In this document: piece by piece, positions 22,227 to 33,322 of the stretch | How positions within the stretch are numbered: the stretch's first letter is position 1 | How the letters are laid out: every line of letters begins with the position of its first letter | Assembly: GCF_949628215.1 (NCBI RefSeq) | Contig: NC_134276.1 | Span: 135,470,125-135,534,124 of the forward strand | Length of the DNA stretch: 64,000 nt | Origin: Phalacrocorax aristotelis | Lineage: Eukaryota; Chordata; Aves; Suliformes; Phalacrocoracidae | Reading direction: 5' to 3' | Notes under the pieces: generated by a model | The model's database searches: none | What the model was told of the DNA's origin: nothing | Seen by the model: the letters and a program-made list of their open reading frames with translations, nothing else | Made by a program: the position numbers and the translations under genes

Positions 22227-22403
22227 CGCTCACTAAGTATCCAATGGCCTTGGATTTGACCTCCTCACTCAGCTGCCCTGTCTTGTTCAGATACTCCAGG
22301 ACGTAGATGTTGGGTGCAAACAGGACCATGTTCTGCTCCCCACAGCCAAATGGCACCTGGAGGAGCTGGTGCAGGTTCTGCATGGCAGTGCCCATGATGT
22401 CGC
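22227..22403 (-). pseudogene. Relic exon 24 (thioester exon), near-identical to gene 1 exon 24
   Basis: This 177-base exon runs from acceptor ttccccag to donor gtgagc. It differs from gene 1 exon 24 at two bases: one silent (second exon base) and one changing QMPF to [10 protein letters not shown] is intact. The match continues about 21 bases into the following intron, then stops. Confidence 0.92.
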
Positions 22404-22531
22404 CTGGGGAACGGGACAATTTCCAGTGTAAATTAGCACAGTTTAGGGCTTGCCAGTAGACTGAGCACAGCCTGAAGAAACATGGCAGTATTTCAGAATA
22501 GCAAGTGACACTCCAAGAATGCTTCACTTAC

Positions 22532-22615
22532 CAAGCACTGTGAAATATGCTCTGGCTGAGCCATCCACCACAGTCTCTGGGAGAACCAGGGAGACTGACT
22601 CTGACGTTGACTTTT
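22532..22615 (-). pseudogene. Relic exon 23
   Basis: This 84-base exon encodes EKSTSESVSLVLPETVV and GSARAYFTVLG. Acceptor acccag, donor gtaagt. It is far more diverged from gene 1 than the adjacent exon 24. Confidence 0.88.
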
Positions 22616-23223
22616 CTGGGTTAAAAAACAGATCAATTTGGCTACAGTTCTGGGTATATCTACATGCCTGGGTAGCAGCTAAGAGGGTGAGACACTGTTC
22701 CCTGCACAGGGTTTTCCTGCTGTCAACAAATCCATTCCTCCATAATTTTGCAGTGGAAGCTTTCCATTCTGCAAATATTTTGTTGGGCCTACAACACCCT
22801 CACAGACAGTCACACACTTCCACATGGCACTATCTGCTGTCCTTGACTGACAAATAGACTTTCCAGCCTATCTTTCTGGCCTCTTCTGCTTTGGTGGGCA
22901 GACCATGGCCACCACCATTGTATGAAAGATGTTAGAGATAACCCTATTAAATCCCAGATATTCTCTCCCAACAGGGGCCTGGCCGGCCTCGGTTCTGAAG
23001 AGATAAGCTTCTGCCGAAGACTGCAGGGACTATTACAGCCTTAGCTCTTGTCCTTTAGAAAGAATTAGTTTCACTACCAATGGGACATGCATCTAGTTTG
23101 TTCAATTTTATCAGATCCCTACACCTTTGTTCTTAGAGCGGAGCATTCACAAACCTCGTCTTCTCCCTTTGTCTTTAGTCTCTACCTCAGCAAAGAAGGT
23201 CTTAGAAAGCAAAAGGCTCTTAC

Positions 23224-23275
23224 CAGATGCGCAGAGCACAGTGTTGTAGGTAGTTTCCACCTCGGTCCCTTCTGG
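23224..23275 (-). pseudogene. Relic exon 22
   Basis: This 52-base exon encodes PEGTEVETTYNTVLCASG, with the conserved PEG and the CUB Cys. The acceptor ends in AAG as in gene 1; the donor is gtaaga. Confidence 0.88.
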
Positions 23276-24868
23276 CTTGGGAGAAAAGGAAAACAAACAA
23301 ACAAACAAAAAAAAAAACAGAAAAGGAAAGAAAACCAAAAGGAGTAAATATCAAGAGGGAATCTAAAATGGACTCTAAGAAAATTAAATACTTATAAATT
23401 CTCGTGTGGTAATAACTTCATTATATTGAAAAGTCTTTAGAAATTGCTTACAAAGTTTTTCCTCTGTATGCTAAACTGAGGATTACTGAGGACTGTAACA
23501 TACTGGCTAATTACAGACATGAAATTTAGTACATGTTCTTTCCTTTCTTATTACTGAGAGAGGCCCTGCAGCTTCACAGGTTATGGTGCGGATAACGTGC
23601 AAAATGATGTTGCTGACAGCGCTAAGAATGCCACGGGGCTCTGTCTTCCAAGGTGCTACCCACCTTGGCTCAGTCTAGCAGAACTCTTCAGACTGCGATG
23701 ACAGCTGAGTGCCTGGGACGCTGGTAGGATATGTATGCAAGAGCTTTGACAAGTGACAACTAGAGCATTCCAATGCACCCAAAAGTCAAATACATGCCAC
23801 AGACAACTGGTGATTACATCCCTCTGTTTCAAAAACTTCTAGCCTAATTTTTGAAGTCAGCAAAGAAGCCCTGTTTTCTGTTGAGCTGCTTGAAAACATT
23901 CTGCATAAAACTCAGGAATCAAATATTTACTTGAAAACATACTTTAATCACAGTTCATTTCAGTGAGATTCTGGCATCATTTTTTTTAACCTCCAAATAG
24001 GAGAGTTCCCATTGCTTCATTACTGGTTCCCAACTTTTGCCAGCTGAAATATTTTACCAGCATGTAAACAATGGTATTACCTTCACTTTCTCACACAGTT
24101 ACAATACATTGTCTCTCATTATTCAGTATGAAAAGGCAGAGAAAGATTAAAGGGGGGGGGATAAAAAAATATTAGGATACTCTATGACAGACCTATATGC
24201 TTGTTTGAAAAGACACCTTCTGGTTTGTTTCAGTATGTCATTTTGAAATGCAACTAAATGTTTTGTTTGATTTTGAGCATTTCAACAGGAAATTAAAACA
24301 TACAAACTGTAACTATTTGAAAGATTTTCCTTCCCAGCTGAGAAATTCCTTGGTGCAAAAAACATCCTATTTCCCAAAATGTTCTCAGCAAGGCTTGGTT
24401 ACACAAGAGGCAAAAGGACACCCCGGGGGCTCTGGCACACTCCCTCTCTGAGGGATGCACGGCCTGCTGCAAGGGATACTGATATCCATGTGTTTGGGAC
24501 AATGCAGCTCCACCCCAAGCAAATTACACTTTATCCACCCCTGTTAATTAACTGTTCAGCCTTGGATGCTGATCTCTGATTCTATCCAGTCAGGGCTTGC
24601 TGTATATGAATTACCTCATTACAATAACAGGATAAGACCAGTAATCTCTCAGACATCCTGACAGCAGCGATTTTAATGCTCATTCAGTTATTTTCACTCC
24701 CCCGCCATCTGGGTGAAAAGACTTTACAGTTCTGATCTTCTAATATCTTCAAAGAACAAAATAAACACTCTTTTTCCTGAAGGTATATATAAAATTAGGA
24801 AACTTTCCTGAAATGTTAAACAGTTATTTGTGCCCTGATACACAAAATGCACTACACAACCAAATTCA
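23276..24868. other. A/T-rich intergenic stretch
   Basis: No gene or A2M exon is visible on either strand. It contains an (AAAC)n / poly-A stretch at 23292-23318 and a nine-G run near 24153-24161. Confidence 0.6.
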
Positions 24869-26765
24869 CAGAATCGCAGGATGGTAGGGGTTGGACCGGA
24901 TCTCTGGAGATCATCTTGTCCAACCCCCCCTGCTTGAGCAGGGACACCTAGAGCAGGGGGCACAGGAATTCATCCAGGCGGGTTTTGAATGTCTCCAGGG
25001 AAGGAGACTCCACAACCTCTCTGGGCAGCCTGTTTCACTGCTCTGTCACCCTCACAGTAAAGAAGTTTTTCCTTATATTCAGGTGGAACTTCCTGTGTTC
25101 CAACTTGTGTCCAACGCCCCTTGTCCTGTCATTGGCCACCACTGAAAAGAGTCTAGTCCCATCATCCTGACACCCATCCTTTAGATATTTATAAGTATTG
25201 ATGAGATCCCCCCTCAGAGTTCTCTTCTCCACGCTGAACAAACCCAAGTCTCTCGGTCTTTCCTCATACAGGAGAAACCCCAGTCCCCTGACCATCTTGG
25301 TAGCTCTCCAAGTTATCTGTCCTTCTTAAACTCAGGGGTCCAAACTGGATGCAAACTCCAGATGTAGCCTCACTAGGGCAGAGTAGAGGGGAAGGATAAC
25401 CTCTCTCAACCTGCTGGCCACACTCCCTTTAATACATCTCAGGATATTGTTGGCCTTCTTGGCCGCAAGGGCCCATTGCTGGGTCAGAGTCAGCTTGCTG
25501 TCCACCAGCACTCCCCAGGTCCTTCTCCACAGAGCTGTTTTCCAGCAGGTCAGCCCCCAGCCTGTACCACTGCATGGGGTTGTTCCTCCCCAGGTGTAGG
25601 ACCTTACACTTGATTTTGCTGAATTTCATTAGGTTCCCCTCAGCCCAGCTCTCCAGCCTGTCTAGGTCTCATTGGATGGCAGCACAGCCTTCTGGTGTAT
25701 CAGCAACTCCTCACAGCTTGGTATTATCAGCAAACTTGCTAAGGTTACACTCTATCCCTTCGTCCAAGTCATTGAATAAATATATTAAAAAGGACTGTAC
25801 CCAGCACAGACCCCTGGGGAACACCACTAGTTACGGGTCTTATAACAGGTTCGCATGATTCCTATGCACAAAGTTCACCCAACACACGATATTTAAAAAG
25901 CACAACAGTACTTATTGCTCTACTATACCCTTGCATAAACAGTTACTAGCCTATTGCTCTATTATAGCTTGGCATACGCAGTTACTAGCATATTGTTTTC
26001 CCTTTATGAGAGTCTTAACAACCAGACTATGCCCGAGACACCGTTGAGCAGGAGGGTGACCATTAGCGGGTTGATCACGGAGAAGGGAGGTAGGCACGGC
26101 ACCTTCAGGGTGTCCCTTGTGGTTCATAGAGCGTGCTCTGTGTCTTCTCTCCTACCCCTGCTTTAAGCTGTGCTTCTTTATACCCTCAGCAGATTCAGTG
26201 GAAGAGTACTGACTAGCCATTGTCACATGCGTGGCCAGTGCATGCAACAAGGCCTGCCAGATGCATGCTCTGCCGGCTAACAGCGGCTCCTGGATTGCAA
26301 CAACATATTGTTCAAAAACAGTCCTCCCACTTCCCTTCTTCAGGGTCGTGTTCTCACAGCTACGTTCAGCTTGTAATTTTTCCATCATGGCCCTACACAA
26401 ACCATCATCTAAGATCCCTCACACACGCCTCCAACCAGACTCTACCCCATTGATCACGACCCTCTTGAGTTCTGTTGTTGAGCCAGTTCACTATCCACCT
26501 CACTGTCCACTCATCCAACGCACACTTCCTTAGCTTCTCCGTGAGGATGCTATGGGAGACAGTGTTGAATGCCTCATTGAAGTCACAACAGACAACATCC
26601 ACTGCCCTCCCTTCATCGACCCAGCCAGTCACACCATCATAGAAGGCTATTAGGTTGATCAAGCATGATGTTCCCTTGGTGAATCCATGTTGACTATTTC
26701 TGATAAAAAACTTTTCCTCTACATGCCTGGAGATGACCTCCAGGATGATGTTTTGGTAGCAAATC
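24869..26765 (-). mobile_element. CR1 LINE, 5'-truncated, split by an LTR-like insertion
   Basis: This minus-strand CR1 non-LTR retrotransposon has its 3' end at 24869 and continues to about 25840. It resumes at about 26427 and runs to about 26765. Reverse-transcriptase-like coding is readable at 26405-26662 (VDVVCCDFNEAFNTVSHSIL), with frame damage elsewhere. A decayed, non-autonomous copy. Confidence 0.88.
25841..26426 (-). mobile_element. LTR-like insertion nested in the CR1
   Basis: About 586 bases interrupt the CR1 between the ttacgggtct and ccaaccagac blocks, which would otherwise be contiguous. Read on the minus strand it begins near tgtgtgaggg and has a TATA-box-like gggtataaag at about 26175. 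It has no coding capacity. This fits a solo LTR of an endogenous retrovirus. Flanking gtct/gcct may be a decayed target-site duplication. No family is assigned. Confidence 0.45.
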
Positions 26766-29700
26766 TGCCAGTCAAAAGTGAGTGAAACTGGAATCTGACT
26801 ACTCTCACTGCATCTGCATAAGCCTGGGAGTGGATACTCTTATACTAATGAAATTACCTTCCTAGTTGTACACAGTTTACCTCGCAGAGCTCGGGCTCAG
26901 CTATAAATACAGTTAGGTTATCGAGTTAGTCTGCACTTCTCTTGGGGAGTGCTTTGCTGTTTTTATGCCCTTGCATGGACAGGACAAAAGGTTTTTCAAC
27001 CCTCCTTTCTGCTTGGTCTTGATAGGCAGTGGGAAAGGTTGAGTTCAAAAGTGAAGAGGTCACTAGTAAAACTCCTGAACAAGCCCAACAAAAATCCTCT
27101 GGTGTTTAGTAAGTTTGTTCTTCATACTTGCAAACATAAATCAAGATTTTATTAGAAGGGGAGAAGAAAATACTTAACAAGAGGCATCACTTGACATGAA
27201 ATTCCAAAAATATAGCTAGTTAAGCCCTCTCCTGCGGTGAGACAACTAGGCTTGCTGCATGCTCCCTCCCTAAACCTCCCATGCTAGCAACCAGCTCATG
27301 GCTGGTACTGAGAAATCATCTTGTCTACCAAAAGCTGGCAGAAGCTGCACATGATGTTGGCAAGTATTTGCTCTCCTGGCTACCAGAAAGGTACTTGAAG
27401 CTAAAACAGCCATCTCCAGTGCACTGAAGGCTGCCAAGCCCATTCTCTGGCCATGATATTGCCTCTGAGGAAAGTCCCAACCCTTTGCTTCTATTTCACA
27501 GCTATGTGCAGCTCTCCTCTCTTCTGAGCTGTAACTTCTGCACTCTAAAGGTAGAAGCTTTAGCTTTAAGTTCAGGCGACAACTTTTGCCAGTCACATGT
27601 GGAAAGAAGTAGCTGTCTGAGGCTTTCATATTGCAAAGGCTTTCCTCTGCTTTATGGAAAGCCTGCTTTTTCATTTCATTCTGCAGAAATGTCTCACAAA
27701 TCCATTGTAACATCAGATTTATAAGTGTTTGAGACTCCTGTAGTCCCTCTTATTTTCCGCCTCTTCCCTCAACTAGTTTACAGTGCAGTAGCCTTCCCCG
27801 GCTGATTGTCCTTCTCTGGAGTGATTTGAGAGGGGTCATCCAAAAGTTTTGCTTCCCCTTGGGGTCTCAGCCATCAGACTGCAAAGCCTGCAAGGACATT
27901 ACCAACATAACTGTACCCCTCAGGTCCTTTTGTGGAGTTGCAGGCACTATTGACATAAGACACGTGAACAGTCTCTCTGAACAGCAGGCTGTGATGTCTG
28001 TGAGAAGAGAACTGTAAGAGGAGTAAGTAATGTCTTTACATGCTTCTTCGGATGTGGCTACAGGAATGCAGCTTTGTGGTATGGACCTGGGCCAAATGAA
28101 ACACCACTTTGCCAGGCTTTCCGTTTCATTTCTCAGACATAATTTTTTTTGGAAATGCCGTATGGCTGTTCCAGCTGCTCTGAGAGGGGATTGTGGATCT
28201 TGGTGTTGTCACTTCAAGGTTGTAAAGCGATGTTTTTGGAACCAAGGATTCATAGAAGATGAATCTGAGAAATGAGACTTACATCTTTAAGAGCAGGTGC
28301 TACCTCTTCTCATTTCTTTCAAGTCTGTCTTCTGTGCAGGCATGATATTGCCAGGGCTTGAATATGAGAAAGAGCATGGACTTAGGAGCCTCTTGCAAGC
28401 AGTTCATAACACCAATGTTGGAGGCTACAGTCAGTCCTTTTGTGAATACGAGGGCATCACTTTGAGCTTTTTGCCATTGACCAACATCTAGCTTCTAAAT
28501 CCATTTTTTGTTGTTGCAAAGGCTTTTTCTTTCCACCATGACATACCAGAAATTGAACTTGTTCCAGACACATTATGGGAAGCATGCAAGTGCTATTCAG
28601 AGCCTACAGCTTTCTCTCCCTTTATCTGTTATTATGATCTACTTGGCAGCACAACAATACTCTTGTGTTACCCAGTATATTAATTGTGCTACTTTAAGGA
28701 TGCCCCCTAGGGAGAGCATGTTTGTGCCTTCAACCCCTGACCTTATGCCTGAAAAGATTTTTGATTCATTCCCCACATATAAAGGCTATTTCTGCTTTGT
28801 CTCCAGTGATAATATATTCTGCAGCTGTATATTGAACTACTGAGCACTGTGCAGAACAAGCTGGAGGATGTGTCCTTGATGAAGAGCTGTCGTTCCTTAT
28901 TATCTCCTGTTATCTTTCTGAACGGTTGAGGCTTCTGGGTTGGCTCAGGGCAAACAAGCTGGCCTCAGACAAACAGGGCATCAGAGAAAGTCCTCTTTGT
29001 TATAGTTTTCCCTTTTAAAGAACTAGGTGTTTTTTAAGGCTACTGCCTCATAAACGGCCAGGGCTAGGCAAAACTGTCTGCTGGAGAGCACCGGGTGGAG
29101 ATGAGGGAGTGCCTGGAGTGTCACATCCACGTCTAATGTCATCCCTAGTTGCTAGCCCGAGGGGAGCACAAGTGCTTTGCTATTAGGCAAAGCAGTGGCA
29201 GAGTCCTGGCTGTTCACACTTCTGTGGGAAGCCTCCAAAGTCTGTCCTGTTGCATTCCCATGGACTGCAGCAGATGGATCCCATAGGAACTCTTGGAAGA
29301 AGTGGAAACAGATGGGTGACCTTTCTTCACACTGGAAGTTACAGGGAAGATTGATTCATGGTACTTTTAAGGTTCTTGAGCATCTTCCTGACTATAGTAA
29401 TCAGACTAAGAAAACATGACTCAGCTGACTTCTTTTTAAGACAGACCGTGTCAACTGGGAACAAAACTTGATGGCTTATTTGGCTGTGAGAGCAGAGCCA
29501 TGGGTCCTACCAGGCCTGTGTGGGGGCTCAGCAGACTCCAAAACCTGCCAAAACCCAGGGAGGTGGAAAGGAAGATTCACATTGGTTTCAGTAGGGTCCA
29601 GACTCTCAAAATGGGGGGGCACAGCAACACCAAAGCCCATGAGAGGTGGTGCCCTGGAGCTGTGCTGAATAGACTGAATCTGTGTGATCTGCACTCCAGC

Positions 29701-29841
29701 TGCATCAGCAGCTGTACGCCAGGAACTGCTCTGAGTTCAGAATGCTCTAATGTTGCTTCATTAAAGATACAGTGAGGATAAAAAAGTAAAGTCACGGTGA
29801 CTCTTCCTGCTCTATCCGACAAAAAGGAAATGCAGGAGCAG
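26766..29841. other. Intergenic stretch with no recognised gene
   Basis: Short open frames occur on both strands (for example 27270-27713 minus, 147 codons), but none shows a recognisable domain or a consistent splice structure. Confidence 0.55.
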
Positions 29842-30078
29842 CTAGGCACTGTAGGATCCCCCGTATATGCTCTTTTTATAGCCTCCAGCATGCAAGGCCT
29901 CAGCCTCAACAGAACACTTTGCTGGCTTCTTGGGCACTTGGCTGCCTTCTTGATTCTTCTGGCTGTCCTTTGTTCTGTCTTCCAGTAATTTTTTTTTCTT
30001 GCAGTATATACCAACAGGCTTAGAGGGCTTTAAGCTATTTTGTGAGCCCTCCACTGACATTGGCAGGACTTTATATTC
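29842..30078 (-). CDS. Weak candidate terminal exon, unknown protein
   Basis: On the minus strand, a good acceptor (ctgtctcttccag) is followed by 78 open codons starting EYKVLPMSVEGSQ and ending GGYKKSIYGGSYSA, then TAG. The piece is Lys- and Ser-rich, with KKKKLLEDRTKDSQK. I do not recognise it, and no upstream exon or poly-A signal was identified. It may be chance. Confidence 0.2.
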   Translation of the reverse strand, partial: EYKVLPMSVEGSQNSLKPSKPVGIYCKKKKLLEDRTKDSQKNQEGSQVPKKPAKCSVEAEALHAGGYKKSIYGGSYSA

Positions 30079-33037
30079 CTGGAAGAGACAGTAAAGGTCC
30101 ATGTAGAAGTCTGGAATTAGTTTGAGAAGAATTATTTAGCAAGCCTGCTAGTCATAACTTGTGTCCAAGACTGACTACAAATCACGAAGCTTGTTTTCAG
30201 AAATGCACCTAACATTAGAACAGAGTGACCAGCGTGTTACTGAAATGGTTGAAAAGGCTGACATTCTTCTGAATACCTTTGACAATTAATTCCATCACTT
30301 TATGTAGGGGCTCGCCTCTTCTGATAATCAAAGCTAAGAGCCAATTATATCCAAGAAACAAGCAAGAATCTACCCAAGATCATTTTATTTCATTTTAGTG
30401 CTCTATGTCTCCTTCCTAAGTTTCACCTAGTCTTCCTGGGCTACATAACTATGAAAGCTAGGGACATATATGGTTTCACTATCCCACTGTTTACAGGATC
30501 AGGTCTCAGATCGTGCTACTCCATGTCATCGCTGTTTGCTTGAGGTAAAAACAGTAGGAGCGTAACTGGAACAATGCTAAGTCACTGAATCCCCTCCAAG
30601 CATTCACATTCAACCCAACCAAGTGTCAACAAGAATGAAAAAATCATAAGGCAACAATGAAAAAAGTCATGATAAATGGCTACAGGCAAGCAATAAAGGT
30701 TAAAGGGAAGAAAACCTTCAACTTAAGTGTTGGAGACAATTTGCAGAGATCAGGAAGAGTGAAACAGAGCAAGTAGTGCTGGATATGTTTGCTCTGAGAC
30801 AGGCTACTGAGCAGGGCAAATCTATTGGCCATGAGTTCAGCAGAGCCTCCGGCACTGATCAAGAGCTTCCACAAGGTGCTGAAGGTTTCATGCTGCCGAT
30901 CACTGAGTTGAAGACATTTCTTGAAGCCTTACCTGTCAACCAGACGCTGTGGCAAAAGGAGCAGACTAGCATTTAGGCTTTTAAACGGGCAGACTATTTC
31001 AAGGACTTGTTTTTATAGGAAAATATACATAGAATACTAGTGCCTGTGTTCAAACTAAAGAAAGGAGCATAAACGTATTTGGCAACTCATAAGAAAATGC
31101 TTGGCATTTTTGGAGGCGGGAGCCAACCCTTACTATTTTGTCTGCTTGATTCACATGATCCTAAAACTCAGTGTCTGAAGTTCTTGTCAATTGTTAGATC
31201 TTTGCATCTGGAATTTTAACAAGAACATCCTTTGGCTCAGGTTTTCATGTATTTATTGCAGTCTCAAAGAGCGGTGAGGATTACTGCACCTTCCCAGTGC
31301 TTTAGGTGGAAAAAGGTCTTCACGGGTGTTGTTTCAGGACACACCCTGCAAAGAACATGCTTGTTTTAGCAACTGGCTGAGATAGGACCCAAAAGCTGCA
31401 GCCTCTGCTTATGGAAAAGGCCAGCATTAATGTGGCTTCTACGGACTTGTCTGAAACATCTAGAGGGAGAACCCTCCTGCACTCCCAAACCGATCTCTCA
31501 GGCTTATGTGGCTTTTCTAGAGATTTCTTCTGTGCCTGCTCTGCATCTTTTGTCTCTTTGCTTCACCACGTCAATGAAGATTTTCATCTGTTCTTTCCAC
31601 AGGAAGGAGTTCTGCTTTGGTAAGGCAATGCTAAGGGTTGGGTGGCTCAGCCATGTGCAGAAAGATGAAACAGATAAGGAAAGAAATTGTAGTGTACAAG
31701 TGACTGCACAATAGCAAGGTGTCGTGCTTGTTACTGCACGTGATAGGTTTCTGCTGTAGTCTGCCGTGCAGCATCCAATTTGTAGCATCATTTAAAAACC
31801 AAGACTTTCTTATGGAGCTCATAAATCAATTCTAAGTAAAATTTCTCAGGTAGTGACATGTAAGGGGGAAGAACGTAGAACAATGTAACATGGAAGTAGC
31901 CAAATTTGTCAAATTTACTACACGAGTTAGAGAAATGTATACAGATATATGAGAGTGAACTGAGGCCAAACAGCCTCAAAGCTCTATGTTTACCTCTGGC
32001 AAACAGCTAAAACTAAAACTGCAGTGCTGTGCTAGTGTAGGACCTAGTTCAACTTGTCTGACTTGCATTGAGGTTAAACAAATTCCCGAGTTCCTGCAAC
32101 AGCAACTTCGCATGATGCAAGTTCCATGAGAAAAAATTTGGGTCACCAGTTGTGGTGGAGGTAAAAGAGTTATAGAGGTAAAGGAAGGCTATAAAATGCA
32201 GATTTTGCTAGATACCGCTGGCATTGTCCCAGGCACTCCCTCTCAGCCTAGTGTCTTGGAAATTTGTAGCAAAATTTAAATGCTGTGCTTTTGAAAGGAT
32301 CTGCATTTCATATCAGTTTCCATCTGACCAGGCTTGCAGTTGGCCGTTCCTTGGAATGGCATTAAACAAAGGCTTTTGTTCAGCAGCAGGCTGAGTGTAC
32401 GCAGCTGAAGAAGGTGGATTGAACTAGCCTGACTGGCCCCTCTTGAAGCTCACACAATCTTTTCTGCTGACAGAGATGGGAGAGCGAGGGGGAGTTTGGG
32501 GTCACTGAAAAGCAGCTTGGGCACCTAGGTATCTTCAGAATCACAGCTGATTCCTCAGTGTGTGCCTGTCTGTGGAAAAAGTCACCCACAGGTCTCATGC
32601 GAACAAGCTGACATTATTTTCAGTGTGACTTTTTGGGTCAAACATTGTGCTCAGGGCATGCTTCTCAGCTGCTTACAGCAACTGTCCAGCTGCTTCTCAA
32701 GGTTTCTTAGGTCCTGGTGTTGCCGAATTCCTGAAGTCTACTTTTTTGCCTGGATCCCAGTGCCACTCTCAGGCTGAACTGCCTCCTGCTAGCTTATCTG
32801 CAGAAACTCCCAAGATCTGCAGCAGAGCTCTCTGATGTAGCTGAGCTGCGTCCGTGCCTTGCCAAAAGGGACAGTGCATTTTTTCCTGACTGCTTCCTAC
32901 TGCTTCTCTGACTCCAGCGTAAGCCTGGTCAAGCAGATAGAAGGTAGAAACATACTTTTTTCCCCCTAAGTCTTGGCAGTTTTGAGCTGAGTCCTTATCT
33001 CTGACCTGCTCTCTGTGGGGTCAGGTTGAGCACCACT
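30079..33037. other. Intergenic stretch with no recognised gene
   Basis: Only scattered short frames without family similarity; no A2M-like exon on either strand. Confidence 0.5.
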
Positions 33038-33322
33038 TTAAGGGTCAGAAGAGCATGGACGGGAGCAAAGGCAGACAAAGGCGAGCAGGACCAAGACTAT
33101 GCTGTTCAGCAACAGGTAGGCTGGCATAACTGCAAAACGGTTTGTGGTGGCAGAGGACTGGGGTCCCATCAGTAGCTTCTCTAGCAAAAGCTTCTCTTCT
33201 CCATGAAGTTGCAGCCTCCTGCCTTTGGCTTTTATCCATGAAGGTGCCTGAGCAGAGGCTGGTTCACAAGGACTGCCCAAGACAAGATCAGTGACTGTTT
33301 TTGCACCCCACAATCCCTTCAC
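33038..33322 (-). CDS. Weak candidate: 94-codon frame with C-terminal hydrophobic segment
   Basis: This minus-strand ATG-to-TAA frame has a polar N-terminal half (WIKAKGRRLQLHGEEKLLLE) and then MPAYLLLNSIVLVLLAFVCL, a plausible membrane anchor or, from the internal Met, a signal peptide. I recognise no family. A polar frame upstream (33998-34360, minus) could be a preceding exon, but this is unproven. Confidence 0.2.
   Translation of the reverse strand: MKGLWGAKTVTDLVLGSPCEPASAQAPSWIKAKGRRLQLHGEEKLLLEKLLMGPQSSATTNRFAVMPAYLLLNSIVLVLLAFVCLCSRPCSSDP

Larger units (their letters stand above)
22227..23275 (-). pseudogene. Relic of a third A2M-family gene: exons 22, 23 and 24 only
   Basis: Three minus-strand exons (23224-23275, 22532-22615, 22227-22403) have sizes 52, 84 and 177, exactly those of gene 1 and gene 2 exons 22-24. 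They have proper acceptors and donors and join in one open frame of 104 codons. Exons 22 and 23 read PEGTEVETTYNTVLCASG and SVSLVLPETVVDGSARAYF, clearly diverged from both neighbours. Exon 24 is nearly identical to gene 1's. No exon 21 is seen upstream (towards 24.9 kb) and no exon 25 downstream before gene 1 ends, so the rest of the gene seems deleted. I treat it as a gene fragment, although nothing within the three exons is broken. No expression can be inferred. Confidence 0.8.

Noticed and set aside
27270-27713. 147-codon minus-strand open frame in the intergenic region
   Set aside because: No recognisable domain, no supporting splice sites, and mixed composition; most likely chance.
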